Assembly (NCBI GenBank): GCA_947627085.1
Contig: CANQUO010000147.1
Coordinates: forward strand, 1-5,289
Length of the DNA stretch: 5,289 bases
Direction of reading: 5' to 3'
DNA from: an uncultured Oscillospiraceae bacterium
GTDB taxonomy: Bacteria > Bacillota > Clostridia > Oscillospirales > Oscillospiraceae
In this document: positions 1-5,233 of the stretch, one piece after another
How positions within the stretch are numbered: position 1 is the stretch's first letter
How the letters are laid out: the number at the start of each line of letters is the position of its first letter
Notes under the pieces: model-generated
The model's database searches: none
The model's input: only the letters and a program-made list of their open reading frames with translations
Told to the model about the DNA's origin: nothing
Position numbers and translations under genes: made by a program

Positions 1-529
1 CGCGTACCTCCCGGCGGATGAGGTTGCGGGCGCGTCGCTCGGCGGCGAGGACGGCATCCTCCGGGGGCCGGGGGAGCTTGACGGACGCCGCGCCGTTAAG
101 GAGCCCGAAGGCCCGGTCGTAGTGGCCCTTGTACTCGCGTGTGAGGGCGGCGATGGCCTCCCGGCGGGATATGAGCGCCTGTAAGTCGTAGAAGGCGCCC
201 ATATTTATGTAGCTTGCCTGGGCCCCGGCCAGCTCCGGCTCGATGACGTGGGGAGAGGTGCCGTCCACGTAGGCCACATTGAGGGCGGGGATGTACACCC
301 CGTCCAGGCTGTCCGGGTCGCCGGAGCAGTGGATGTACTCCACGAAATGTCCCGCGTCCTCGCAGGCCGCGCCGATTTTCTTCATAAAGGTGGATTTTCC
401 GCACCCCGGGCCGCCTTTAAGTATGAAAAGGTGGTCGCTTTCTTTGTCGGTGAAGCCGTCGTAAAGTGAATAAAAGCCGTGAGGTGTATTGGCGCCCAGA
501 AAGAACCGGGCGGGTCTTATTTGTTCCAT
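1..529 (-). CDS. P-loop ATPase, PRK06851-like family (partial, C-terminal part beyond the left edge)
   Basis: The first 176 codons of a leftward gene are present; the reading frame runs off the window. The start is the ATG at 529-527, with a GGGG Shine-Dalgarno run at 542-539 nine bases upstream. Residues 39-47 read GGPGCGKST, a Walker A nucleotide-binding loop. Residues 64-77 (EYIHCSGDPDSLDG) and 87-94 (YVDGTSPH, probable Walker B with Asp89) match my recollection of the PRK06851 family, poorly characterised ATPases of Firmicutes about 360 residues long. If so, roughly half is here and a second ATPase half may lie outside. No signal peptide or membrane segment is visible, so it should be cytoplasmic. 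Its substrate is unknown. It follows spoIIID on the same strand, but 226 bp and a strong terminator separate them, so it probably has its own promoter, which I could not place. The ATPase call is firm; the family name is from memory. Confidence 0.85.
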   Translation of the reverse strand, partial: MEQIRPARFFLGANTPHGFYSLYDGFTDKESDHLFILKGGPGCGKSTFMKKIGAACEDAGHFVEYIHCSGDPDSLDGVYIPALNVAYVDGTSPHVIEPELAGAQASYINMGAFYDLQALISRREAIAALTREYKGHYDRAFGLLNGAASVKLPRPPEDAVLAAERRARNLIRREVR

Positions 530-643
530 AACGGTCTGCCCCTTTTTAAAATGTTCTCAACCATTACTATGACGCGGCAAACCAAAACGCCCGCCCCCTA
601 CGGCGTTTATAAAATATTTTTCGGGTACGCACGCCCGGTGAAA

Positions 644-669
644 GTCACGCTTGCGGCGCGCGGCGTGAC
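644..669. repeat. Hairpin, 7-bp arms, next to the spoIIID terminator
   Basis: GTCACGC (644-650) and GCGTGAC (663-669) are perfectly complementary around a 12-base GC-rich loop. It lies four bases from the terminator at 674-713. Read leftward from spoIIID it comes after that terminator and has no T run of its own, so a function is not clear. Confidence 0.45.
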
Positions 670-673
670 AGCA

Positions 674-713
674 GAAAACCCCGGACGGAATTTTGGCTCC
701 GTTCGGGGTTTTC
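674..713 (-). terminator. Rho-independent terminator downstream of spoIIID, possibly bidirectional
   Basis: A 16-bp stem (674-689 with 698-713) has one G-T wobble and an 8-base loop. The stem has four A on one side and four T on the other, flanking a CCCCG/CGGGG core. In the leftward direction the stem ends in TTTTC, the usual intrinsic terminator form. It would end transcripts from spoIIID and insulate the ATPase gene that starts at 529. Because the A/T ends are symmetrical it could work in both directions, but no rightward gene needs it here. Confidence 0.8.
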
Positions 714-726
714 CCGCGTTTCCTTC

Positions 727-759
727 TTAGCTTTCAAAGGCAGGGCCTTTGAAAGCTAA
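727..759. repeat. Perfect 14-bp hairpin overlapping the spoIIID stop codon
   Basis: TTAGCTTTCAAAGG (727-740) and its exact complement (746-759) surround the loop CAGGG, whose outer C and G can also pair. The spoIIID stop codon TAG (758-756) lies inside the stem. No T run follows in the leftward direction, so it is not a classical terminator by itself. It may protect the 3' end of the message or work with the terminator at 674-713. Size (33 nt) and apex resemble the hairpin just after galM at 5087-5119. Confidence 0.75.
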
Positions 760-1004
760 ATATGTTTGTACTTCCTCTTTGTGGCCATGCCGCCGCGTAT
801 GTGGCGCTCGGCCTTGTTGAGCTCAAGTATCTCCTTGACCTCGTCGTAAAGCGTCTCATTTATCCGCCGGAGGCGGTCGGAGAGGTCCTTATGTACCGTG
901 CTCTTGCTGACGCCGAATTTGGCGGCCGCGGCGCGGACGGTGGCGCGGTTCTCGACTATGTACCGGGCCAGGGTTACGGCCCGTTCCTCGATGTTGGTCC
1001 TCAA
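756..1004 (-). CDS. spoIIID: Stage III sporulation transcriptional regulator SpoIIID
   Basis: SpoIIID is a small DNA-binding protein that activates and represses mother-cell genes in early endospore formation, after sigma-E and before sigma-K. The product aligns along its length with Bacillus subtilis SpoIIID as I recall it. The helix-turn-helix, about residues 22-45, contains KFGVSKSTVHKDL, followed by a basic C-terminus with ERHIRGG and ATKRKYK. I chose the TTG at 1004-1002 (82 residues) because its MRTNIEER aligns with the start of the B. subtilis protein and GGGAG at 1018-1014 sits nine bases upstream. The in-frame GTG codons at 1013 and 1010 lie too close to that GGGAG. In Bacillus the gene is read by sigma-E; I saw only a weak CATA-type -10 at 1043-1036. 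The membrane-protein gene ends 64 bp upstream, and a hairpin covers the stop codon. Confidence 0.95.
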   Translation of the reverse strand: MRTNIEERAVTLARYIVENRATVRAAAAKFGVSKSTVHKDLSDRLRRINETLYDEVKEILELNKAERHIRGGMATKRKYKHI

Positions 1005-1013
1005 TATCACCAC

Positions 1014-1018
1014 TCCCG
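1014..1018 (-). promoter_or_regulatory. Ribosome binding site that decides the spoIIID start
   Basis: Read leftward, this is GGGAG. It touches the GTG at 1013, is three bases from the GTG at 1010, and is nine bases from the TTG at 1004. Normal spacing therefore favours TTG, which agrees with the protein alignment. Confidence 0.6.
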
Positions 1019-1020
1019 AA

Positions 1021-1041
1021 TAAGCTTGACACCAAAGCTTA
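1021..1041. repeat. Inverted repeat just upstream of spoIIID (possible operator)
   Basis: TAAGCTT (1021-1027) and AAGCTTA (1035-1041) form a perfect 7-bp inverted repeat with a 7-base spacer, GACACCA. It fills the gap between the stop of the upstream gene and the spoIIID ribosome binding site, where a promoter or operator is expected. The spacer contains GACA, part of the core of the published SpoIIID binding consensus, but the match around it is incomplete. It could equally be an RNA hairpin in a read-through transcript. Function not shown. Confidence 0.5.
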
Positions 1042-1068
1042 TGTCATAGGGGCGGTGTTTAGACCTTT

Positions 1069-1470
1069 TTACCGGACGGCCCAGTCCAGGGCGAAGCGGT
1101 GGGCCGCGGACTTGTAGTCGTAGTCGTACTCAAATTCCTCGGAGACGTTGTAGACCTGCTGGCTGGAATCGGAGATGTCCAGAAGGTAGCTGCCGGAGAC
1201 CGTGGGCTTGCCCTCGACCTCGATTTTATACCGGGCGGCGATGAATACGTGCTCGCCGTAGTCCTTTATGAATTCCGTCTCCACCTTCGGCACGGAGCCG
1301 AGGGTATCAACGGTAATATTGGAGGTGACGAATTTTACGGCGCGGTCATATTCAAGGCTCCTGTCCTGGACGCTGACGGCCACGAGCACGCACACCAGCC
1401 CCGCGCATATAAGCAGGAAAAGTGCGATGAGCCAGCCGGAAAGGCCGTTTCTTTCACGAAGTTTTTTCAT
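1069..1470 (-). CDS. Single-pass membrane protein of unknown function, upstream of spoIIID
   Basis: I do not recognise this 133-residue protein. The start is the ATG at 1470-1468, chosen because GGAGG at 1483-1479 lies eight bases upstream; a longer upstream frame to 1548 lacks such a site and crosses the promoter. The N-terminus is basic (MKKLRERNG), then about residues 12-34 form one hydrophobic helix, giving an N-in, C-out anchor. The remaining hundred or so residues lie outside the membrane: mixed polar, with VETEFIKDYGEHVFIAARYKIEV suggesting beta strands, and an acidic stretch EEFEYDYDY near the end. No cleavage site, catalytic motif or lipobox is evident. It probably shares a transcript with spoIIID, 64 bp downstream, and has a sigma-A-like promoter at 1568-1540. 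A role in sporulation is conceivable from position alone. Confidence 0.82.
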   Translation of the reverse strand: MKKLRERNGLSGWLIALFLLICAGLVCVLVAVSVQDRSLEYDRAVKFVTSNITVDTLGSVPKVETEFIKDYGEHVFIAARYKIEVEGKPTVSGSYLLDISDSSQQVYNVSEEFEYDYDYKSAAHRFALDWAVR

Positions 1471-1539
1471 TTTACACGCCTCCGCCAAAATTTTTTCAGG
1501 GTAGGTAACGCAAATTACGTTTTTCGCGCGATTACACAC

Positions 1540-1568
1540 ATTATACACTATAATGGAGAAAAATACAA
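1540..1568 (-). promoter_or_regulatory. Sigma-A-type promoter for the membrane-protein gene (and perhaps spoIIID)
   Basis: Read leftward: TTGTAT at 1568-1563, a 17-base spacer, then a perfect TATAAT at 1545-1540. Transcription would begin near 1533, about 60 bases before the ATG at 1470. The -35 matches only TTG of the consensus; the -10 is exact. This is a vegetative-type promoter, so spoIIID could receive some transcription from it outside sporulation unless another control acts. Confidence 0.6.
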
Positions 1569-1676
1569 TGTGTTTTTTTACGTCTTTGGAGTGATAAGCC
1601 GGGGCTTTTTGGGGAGGCGAAACATAAGTTGTGCTTTTGGCTCAAATGAGACACTTATTTTTGTTGGATTTATATA

Positions 1677-1705
1677 TTTAAATCGACGGGCGCAAGTGAT
1701 ACAAT
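1677..1705 (+). promoter_or_regulatory. Extended -10 promoter of the helicase gene
   Basis: TTTAAA at 1677-1682, a 17-base spacer, and TACAAT at 1700-1705. TG at 1697-1698 gives the extended -10 form TGATACAAT. Transcription would begin near 1712, leaving a leader of about 40 bases before the ATG at 1755. The ribosome binding site AAGGGGG at 1741-1747 is seven bases from that ATG. Confidence 0.65.
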
Positions 1706-1754
1706 AGTTACATAAATGAGGCGGCCTTAAAGGGGTCTTGAAGGGGGCGATGTG

Positions 1755-3908
1755 ATGGCCGGAATCCTTGAGGGGCTGAACGCCGCTCAGCTTGAGGCCG
1801 TGACGGCCACCGAGGGACCGGTGCGGGTCATCGCCGGGGCTGGCTCGGGAAAGACGGGGGCGCTGACCAGGAGGTTTGCGTATCTCGTCACGGAGCTGGG
1901 CATACCGCCCTCAAATATACTGTGCGTGACCTTCACCAACAAGGCCGCGAACGAGATGCGCCAGCGCATCCACGCCCTTACCGGGGACGACGACACGGGG
2001 CACATAAACACCTTCCACGGCTTTTGCGTCACGGTCCTGCAGGAGGACATAAGCGCGGCGGGGTACCCCAAGAGCTTTCTGGTCCTCGACAACTCCGACA
2101 TAAACGGGATGCTGTCGGTGATCTATGAGGAGCGGGGGCTGACGCTCCGGGACATGACCTTCAAAAACGCCCGGGACATGATAGAGATACGAAAGCTCTT
2201 CAAGGAGCCGGACTACGTGGAGGACATGCTGGACCAGGACCTGGATACGCTGAAGAAAAAATACGACGAGGCGAGAGCGGCCGGGGACATAATATTTTAC
2301 GGGTATCTATACCAGGAGAAAAAGTGCTTCGCCCTGGATTATAACGACCTTATAAAATTCACCCTCCACATCTTCCGGGAGAGGGCGGATATCAGGCTCA
2401 AATGGCAAAAGCGGCTGGAATACATAATGATAGACGAGTTCCAGGACATAGACGCGCTCCAATATGAGCTCATGGAGGCGCTGGCGGGGTACCACGGGAA
2501 TCTTTTCATCGTGGGGGACCCGGACCAGACCATATACACCTGGCGGGGAGCGGACGTGAAGTATCTTCTGGAATTTGACAGGAAATTCCAGGGGACGAGA
2601 ACCGTAATGATGATGGAAAATTACCGCTCCACGCCTGAGATACTGGCCGCCGCGAATTCCCTCATCGACAAAAACGAGGCGAGGATAAAAAAGGAGCTCA
2701 TCCCGCGGCTCCCCCACGGGGAGAGCGTGCTGGTCCACAGCGCCGGGGACACCGAGGGCGAGGCGGCGTTCATAGCCTCCGAGATAGAGAGTCTGCGGGC
2801 CAAGGGCGTGGGCTACGGGGATATGGCGGTACTATACCGGGCCCACTACGTCACCCGGGAGCTGGAGGAGGTATTCGGTAAGGCGAGGATACCCTACGCC
2901 ATATACAGCGGGACCCAGTTTTTCGATAGGCGTGAGATAAAGGACGCGCTGTCATATCTGCGGATGGCGGTGTATCAGGACGATCTGTCCTTTACGAGGA
3001 TAGCCAACGTGCCCAAGAGGAACCTGGGCCGGAGAAGGATGGAGAGGCTGAGGGAATACGCGGCGAATGAGGGCGTGACGCTTTATAACGCGCTGAAGGC
3101 CTGCAGGGAGGAGGAGCTTTTCCGGGGCACCAGGGCGGGGCAGTTCATCGCGCTTATAGATTCCTACTCCGCCGCCTGCGCCGAGAGGCCCATATCCGAG
3201 GTGCTCAGCGCCATATTGAACGACTCCGGCTACGAGCGGATGCTCCGCACCGAGGGGAGCCAGGAGAGGCTTGACAATCTGGCGGAGCTTAAGCAGTCGG
3301 TGTACGATTACGAGCTCACCTGCGGCGAGGAGGGGACCATCGAGACGTACCTTGCCCATGTGGCGCTCTTTACAAATCAGGACGCCAATGACGCGGGAGA
3401 CAAGGTGAAGCTGATGACCGTCCACGCGGCCAAGGGGCTGGAATTTCCCTACGTTTTCCTGTGCTCCATGAACGAGGGGGTGTTCCCCACGAAGCGGGCC
3501 AACACAAGGCCGAAGATGGAGGAGGAGCGTCGCCTTGCCTTCGTGGCGGCCACCAGGGCCCAGAAAAGGCTCTATCTCACCATGGCCGAGGGACGGGGGC
3601 TGGACGGCTCGCCAAGGTACCCGTCGAGATTCGTGCTGGACATAGACAGCCGGCTTTTAGAGTACACCCGGCCGCCGCGCGAGGGGCTTATCCGGGAGGC
3701 CAGGGAGTACATCGCCGCCTCCGGCGCGCGCCTGGGCACCGGCGAGCCGCCGGAGACGCTGCCCGAGGGGACGAGAGTCCGGCACAGCGTGTTCGGGGAG
3801 GGCACCGTTCTTGGCGCGGACACGGACAGACAGGCGCACATTATCAAATTTGACGGAATCGATACCTCCCGGAGCATAGCTTTTCGGGCAAAACTGGAAA
3901 AGCTGTGA
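1755..3908 (+). CDS. pcrA: UvrD/PcrA-family superfamily 1 ATP-dependent 3'-5' DNA helicase
   Basis: This 717-residue protein is an intact superfamily 1A helicase, which unwinds DNA in repair and clears protein blocks in replication and rolling-circle copying. Motifs from the ATG at 1755: Q motif near residue 12; Walker A GAGSGKT 28-34; Ia TFTNKAANEMRQRI near 58-71; II DEFQD 227-231; III GDPDQTIYTWRGAD 254-267; IV with ENYRSTPEI near 289; V LMTVHAAKGLEF 553-564; VI EEERRLAFVAATRA 589-602. The C-terminus (about 670-717) has the small Tudor-like domain of PcrA, with VFGEGTVLGAD. It is slightly shorter than B. subtilis PcrA (739 residues). After motif Ia it reads TFHGFCVTVLQEDI, unlike the typical PcrA TFHSMCVRILRRD. 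The usual ligA neighbour is absent here, so it may be a second PcrA-like paralogue rather than the orthologue. A GTG codon at 1752 is also in frame, but ATG is better spaced. Confidence 0.93.
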   Translation: MAGILEGLNAAQLEAVTATEGPVRVIAGAGSGKTGALTRRFAYLVTELGIPPSNILCVTFTNKAANEMRQRIHALTGDDDTGHINTFHGFCVTVLQEDISAAGYPKSFLVLDNSDINGMLSVIYEERGLTLRDMTFKNARDMIEIRKLFKEPDYVEDMLDQDLDTLKKKYDEARAAGDIIFYGYLYQEKKCFALDYNDLIKFTLHIFRERADIRLKWQKRLEYIMIDEFQDIDALQYELMEALAGYHGNLFIVGDPDQTIYTWRGADVKYLLEFDRKFQGTRTVMMMENYRSTPEILAAANSLIDKNEARIKKELIPRLPHGESVLVHSAGDTEGEAAFIASEIESLRAKGVGYGDMAVLYRAHYVTRELEEVFGKARIPYAIYSGTQFFDRREIKDALSYLRMAVYQDDLSFTRIANVPKRNLGRRRMERLREYAANEGVTLYNALKACREEELFRGTRAGQFIALIDSYSAACAERPISEVLSAILNDSGYERMLRTEGSQERLDNLAELKQSVYDYELTCGEEGTIETYLAHVALFTNQDANDAGDKVKLMTVHAAKGLEFPYVFLCSMNEGVFPTKRANTRPKMEEERRLAFVAATRAQKRLYLTMAEGRGLDGSPRYPSRFVLDIDSRLLEYTRPPREGLIREAREYIAASGARLGTGEPPETLPEGTRVRHSVFGEGTVLGADTDRQAHIIKFDGIDTSRSIAFRAKLEKL

Positions 3909-3942
3909 AAACACCGAAAAAGTACTGGATTTTTCCGTGTTT
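3909..3942 (+). terminator. Probable intrinsic terminator of the helicase gene
   Basis: AAACACCGAAAAA (3909-3921) pairs with TTTTTCCGTGTTT (3930-3942) in 12 of 13 positions around an 8-base loop. It starts at the first base after the TGA stop. Its core is A/T-rich and only a short T run follows, so it may be leaky. Loop and right arm overlap the galM promoter. Confidence 0.55.
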
Positions 3943-3953
3943 CGTAGTATAAT
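3925..3953 (+). promoter_or_regulatory. Sigma-A-type promoter of galM
   Basis: CTGGAT at 3925-3930 (3 of 6 to TTGACA), a 17-base spacer, and a perfect TATAAT at 3948-3953. Transcription would begin near 3960, leaving a leader of about 78 bases that is rich in A and T near its end. The -35 lies in the loop and edge of the helicase terminator hairpin. No sugar-responsive operator or riboswitch was recognised in the leader. Confidence 0.6.
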
Positions 3954-4037
3954 ACAATTTCGGAGCGGAAGAGTTACGTCATTACGCTAAATCGCGTTGT
4001 ATATATTTTATTTTTTTGATTGCGAGGAAAGGGAAAA

Positions 4038-5084
4038 ATGATCACATCTGACATCTACGGCAGGCTTGAGGACGGGCGCGAGGTGCGCCGATTCACTCTC
4101 GCCAACAAGAAGGGCGAGTATGTACAGATCATCGAGTACGGCGCGACTATCCACTCCGTGGTGGTGCTGGACCGGAACGGCGAGCTGGGGGACGTGGTCC
4201 TGGGATGTGAGTCCGGGGAGCGCATCGAGAGATTCGGCCGGTCAGGCCGGGTGATAGGGCGCTGTGCCAACCGCATAAAGCGGGGGAAATTCACCATCGG
4301 CGACAGGGAATTTAAGCTTCAGTGCAACGAGAAGAAAAACTTCCTCCACGGGGCCGCAGACGATTACGGCAAGAAGCTCTGGAGCGGCCACATAGAAGGC
4401 GAGAGCGTGGTACTTAAATATTATGACCATGACACCGTGGGCTTCGACTGCGACGTGGAGGCCGAGGTGAGATACAGCTTCGACGACATGTCGAGGCTGA
4501 CCATCGAGTACGAGTTCACCACCTACGGCGACACGGTGCTCAATCCCACAAACCACGCCTATTTCGACCTCACGGGGACCGGGGACGTCCGCGACCACGA
4601 CCTGTGGATCGGCGCCTCATACCGGGCCACCCGGGACAGCGAGGCCATACCTTGCGGCGGGCTCACGCCGGTGAAGGGCACCCCGGCGGATTTCACATAT
4701 CTGCGCTGTGTCAGGGACGCCATCAAATCCGACGACGGGAGCTACTTCCCCATGAAGCGCAACCCCATATACGATGAGTTTTACGTTCTGGATAAGCAGG
4801 AGTCCGGCAAGCCCGTGGCGGACCTTTACGCTTACAACAAGGGGCGCGGGATGCGGACCTATACGGACATGCCGGCGCTTGTCCTGTACACCGACCCCGG
4901 CAAGAAGAAGGAGACCGGCAAGTGCGGCCGGGAGCTGGGGCCCTACTGCGGCATATGCCTGGAGACCGGCTTTGTGCCAAACGCCGTGAACGTGCCGGAG
5001 TTCACAAGCCCCGTATTCCGTGCCGGGGCGTCGCTGAGGTCCATGACGGTGTATGAGTTTTATACGAGAGATAAGGCGCTTTAA
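4038..5084 (+). CDS. galM: Galactose mutarotase (aldose 1-epimerase)
   Basis: GalM interconverts the alpha and beta anomers of galactose and other aldoses, feeding alpha-galactose to galactokinase in the Leloir pathway; it is cytoplasmic. The product is 348 residues, the usual family length, from the ATG at 4038 with a GAGGAAAGGG purine-rich site at 4024-4033. An in-frame TTG at 4020 would lie before that site and is rejected. Family residues seen: GRCANRIKRGKF with Asn78-Arg79 (sugar binding), NFLHG with His104, NHAYFDL with His173 (catalytic acid), YDEFYVLD with Asp246 (sugar binding), and LETGFVPNAVN with Glu309 (catalytic base). Residue roles are carried over from the Lactococcus lactis enzyme. 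No other galactose gene is in the window; it follows the helicase by 129 bp with its own promoter, so co-regulation is unlikely. Confidence 0.95.
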   Translation: MITSDIYGRLEDGREVRRFTLANKKGEYVQIIEYGATIHSVVVLDRNGELGDVVLGCESGERIERFGRSGRVIGRCANRIKRGKFTIGDREFKLQCNEKKNFLHGAADDYGKKLWSGHIEGESVVLKYYDHDTVGFDCDVEAEVRYSFDDMSRLTIEYEFTTYGDTVLNPTNHAYFDLTGTGDVRDHDLWIGASYRATRDSEAIPCGGLTPVKGTPADFTYLRCVRDAIKSDDGSYFPMKRNPIYDEFYVLDKQESGKPVADLYAYNKGRGMRTYTDMPALVLYTDPGKKKETGKCGRELGPYCGICLETGFVPNAVNVPEFTSPVFRAGASLRSMTVYEFYTRDKAL

Positions 5085-5086
5085 AC

Positions 5087-5119
5087 TGTCGGGAAAGGCC
5101 CGGGGGGCCTTTCCCGACA
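5087..5119 (+). terminator. Hairpin A after galM, probable 3'-end structure
   Basis: TGTCGGGAAAGGCC (5087-5100) pairs perfectly with GGCCTTTCCCGACA (5106-5119); the loop CGGGG can close one more pair. It starts two bases after the galM stop. The stem is very stable, but no T run follows, so it is an atypical terminator or a 3' stabiliser. It is the first of four hairpins in a row. Confidence 0.6.
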
Positions 5120-5133
5120 AAGGGAGCGTGCGA

Positions 5134-5175
5134 AAACAGCCACGAAAAGGCCTGCGGGCCTATTCGTGGCTGTTT
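5134..5175. terminator. Hairpin B, long stem with UNCG tetraloop, possibly a bidirectional terminator
   Basis: Arms 5134-5152 and 5157-5175 pair in 18 of 19 positions, with one A-A mismatch. The loop C(TGCG)G belongs to the UNCG class of extra-stable tetraloops when transcribed. The stem ends in AAA/TTT. Rightward it is followed by TTTCC and leftward by TTTTCGC, so the leftward reading is the better terminator. It may also serve an incoming leftward gene to the right of the window. Confidence 0.6.
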
Positions 5176-5181
5176 CCTGCT

Positions 5182-5226
5182 GTTTTGCTCCGCGCATGGC
5201 CTGTAGGGCCATACACTGCGCAAAAC
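5182..5226. repeat. Hairpin C, imperfect 20-bp arms
   Basis: Arms 5182-5201 and 5207-5226 pair in 16 of 20 positions: GTTTTGC/GCAAAAC at the base and ATGGCC/GGCCAT near the five-base loop, with four mismatches between. It begins six bases after hairpin B. It has no clear T run and its function is unknown. Confidence 0.5.
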
Positions 5227-5233
5227 AAGAGGG

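Larger units (their letters stand above)
1471..1754. other. AT-rich divergent intergenic region
   Basis: This 284-bp gap separates leftward and rightward genes and is clearly richer in A and T than the coding DNA around it. It holds the leftward promoter (1568-1540), the rightward promoter (1677-1705), a ribosome binding site for each gene, and a weak AT-rich fold at 1624-1658 (ATAAGT pairing with ACTTAT around a CTCA-AA-TGAG hairpin) followed by TTTTTG. I see no convincing gene, riboswitch or RNA gene in it. Confidence 0.6.

Noticed and set aside
479..730. Plus-strand frame of 83 codons in the gap left of spoIIID
   Set aside because: It overlaps the ATPase start in antisense, contains the spoIIID terminator and has no supporting features.
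1568..1594. Eight-codon frame in the AT-rich region, with GGAG nine bases upstream
   Set aside because: It lies before the best rightward promoter (1677-1705) and its residues suggest no leader-peptide logic; chance is the simplest explanation.
1624..1663. AT-rich fold followed by T residues, resembling a terminator
   Set aside because: The stem is short, bulged and poor in GC, and no gene needing termination ends before it.
1099..1707. Open frame of 202 codons on the plus strand across the membrane-protein gene
   Set aside because: It lies opposite a gene with a good ribosome binding site and a clear membrane helix, crosses the divergent promoter region, and its product has no recognisable domain.
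1750..1757. ATGTGATG, a start-stop pair overlapping the helicase ATG
   Set aside because: The first ATG is only two bases from the ribosome binding site, too close for normal initiation, so a regulatory start-stop is unlikely.
4002..4007. TATATT as a second galM -10 element
   Set aside because: No acceptable -35 lies at the right distance (TCATTA at 17 bases); local A/T richness explains the match.
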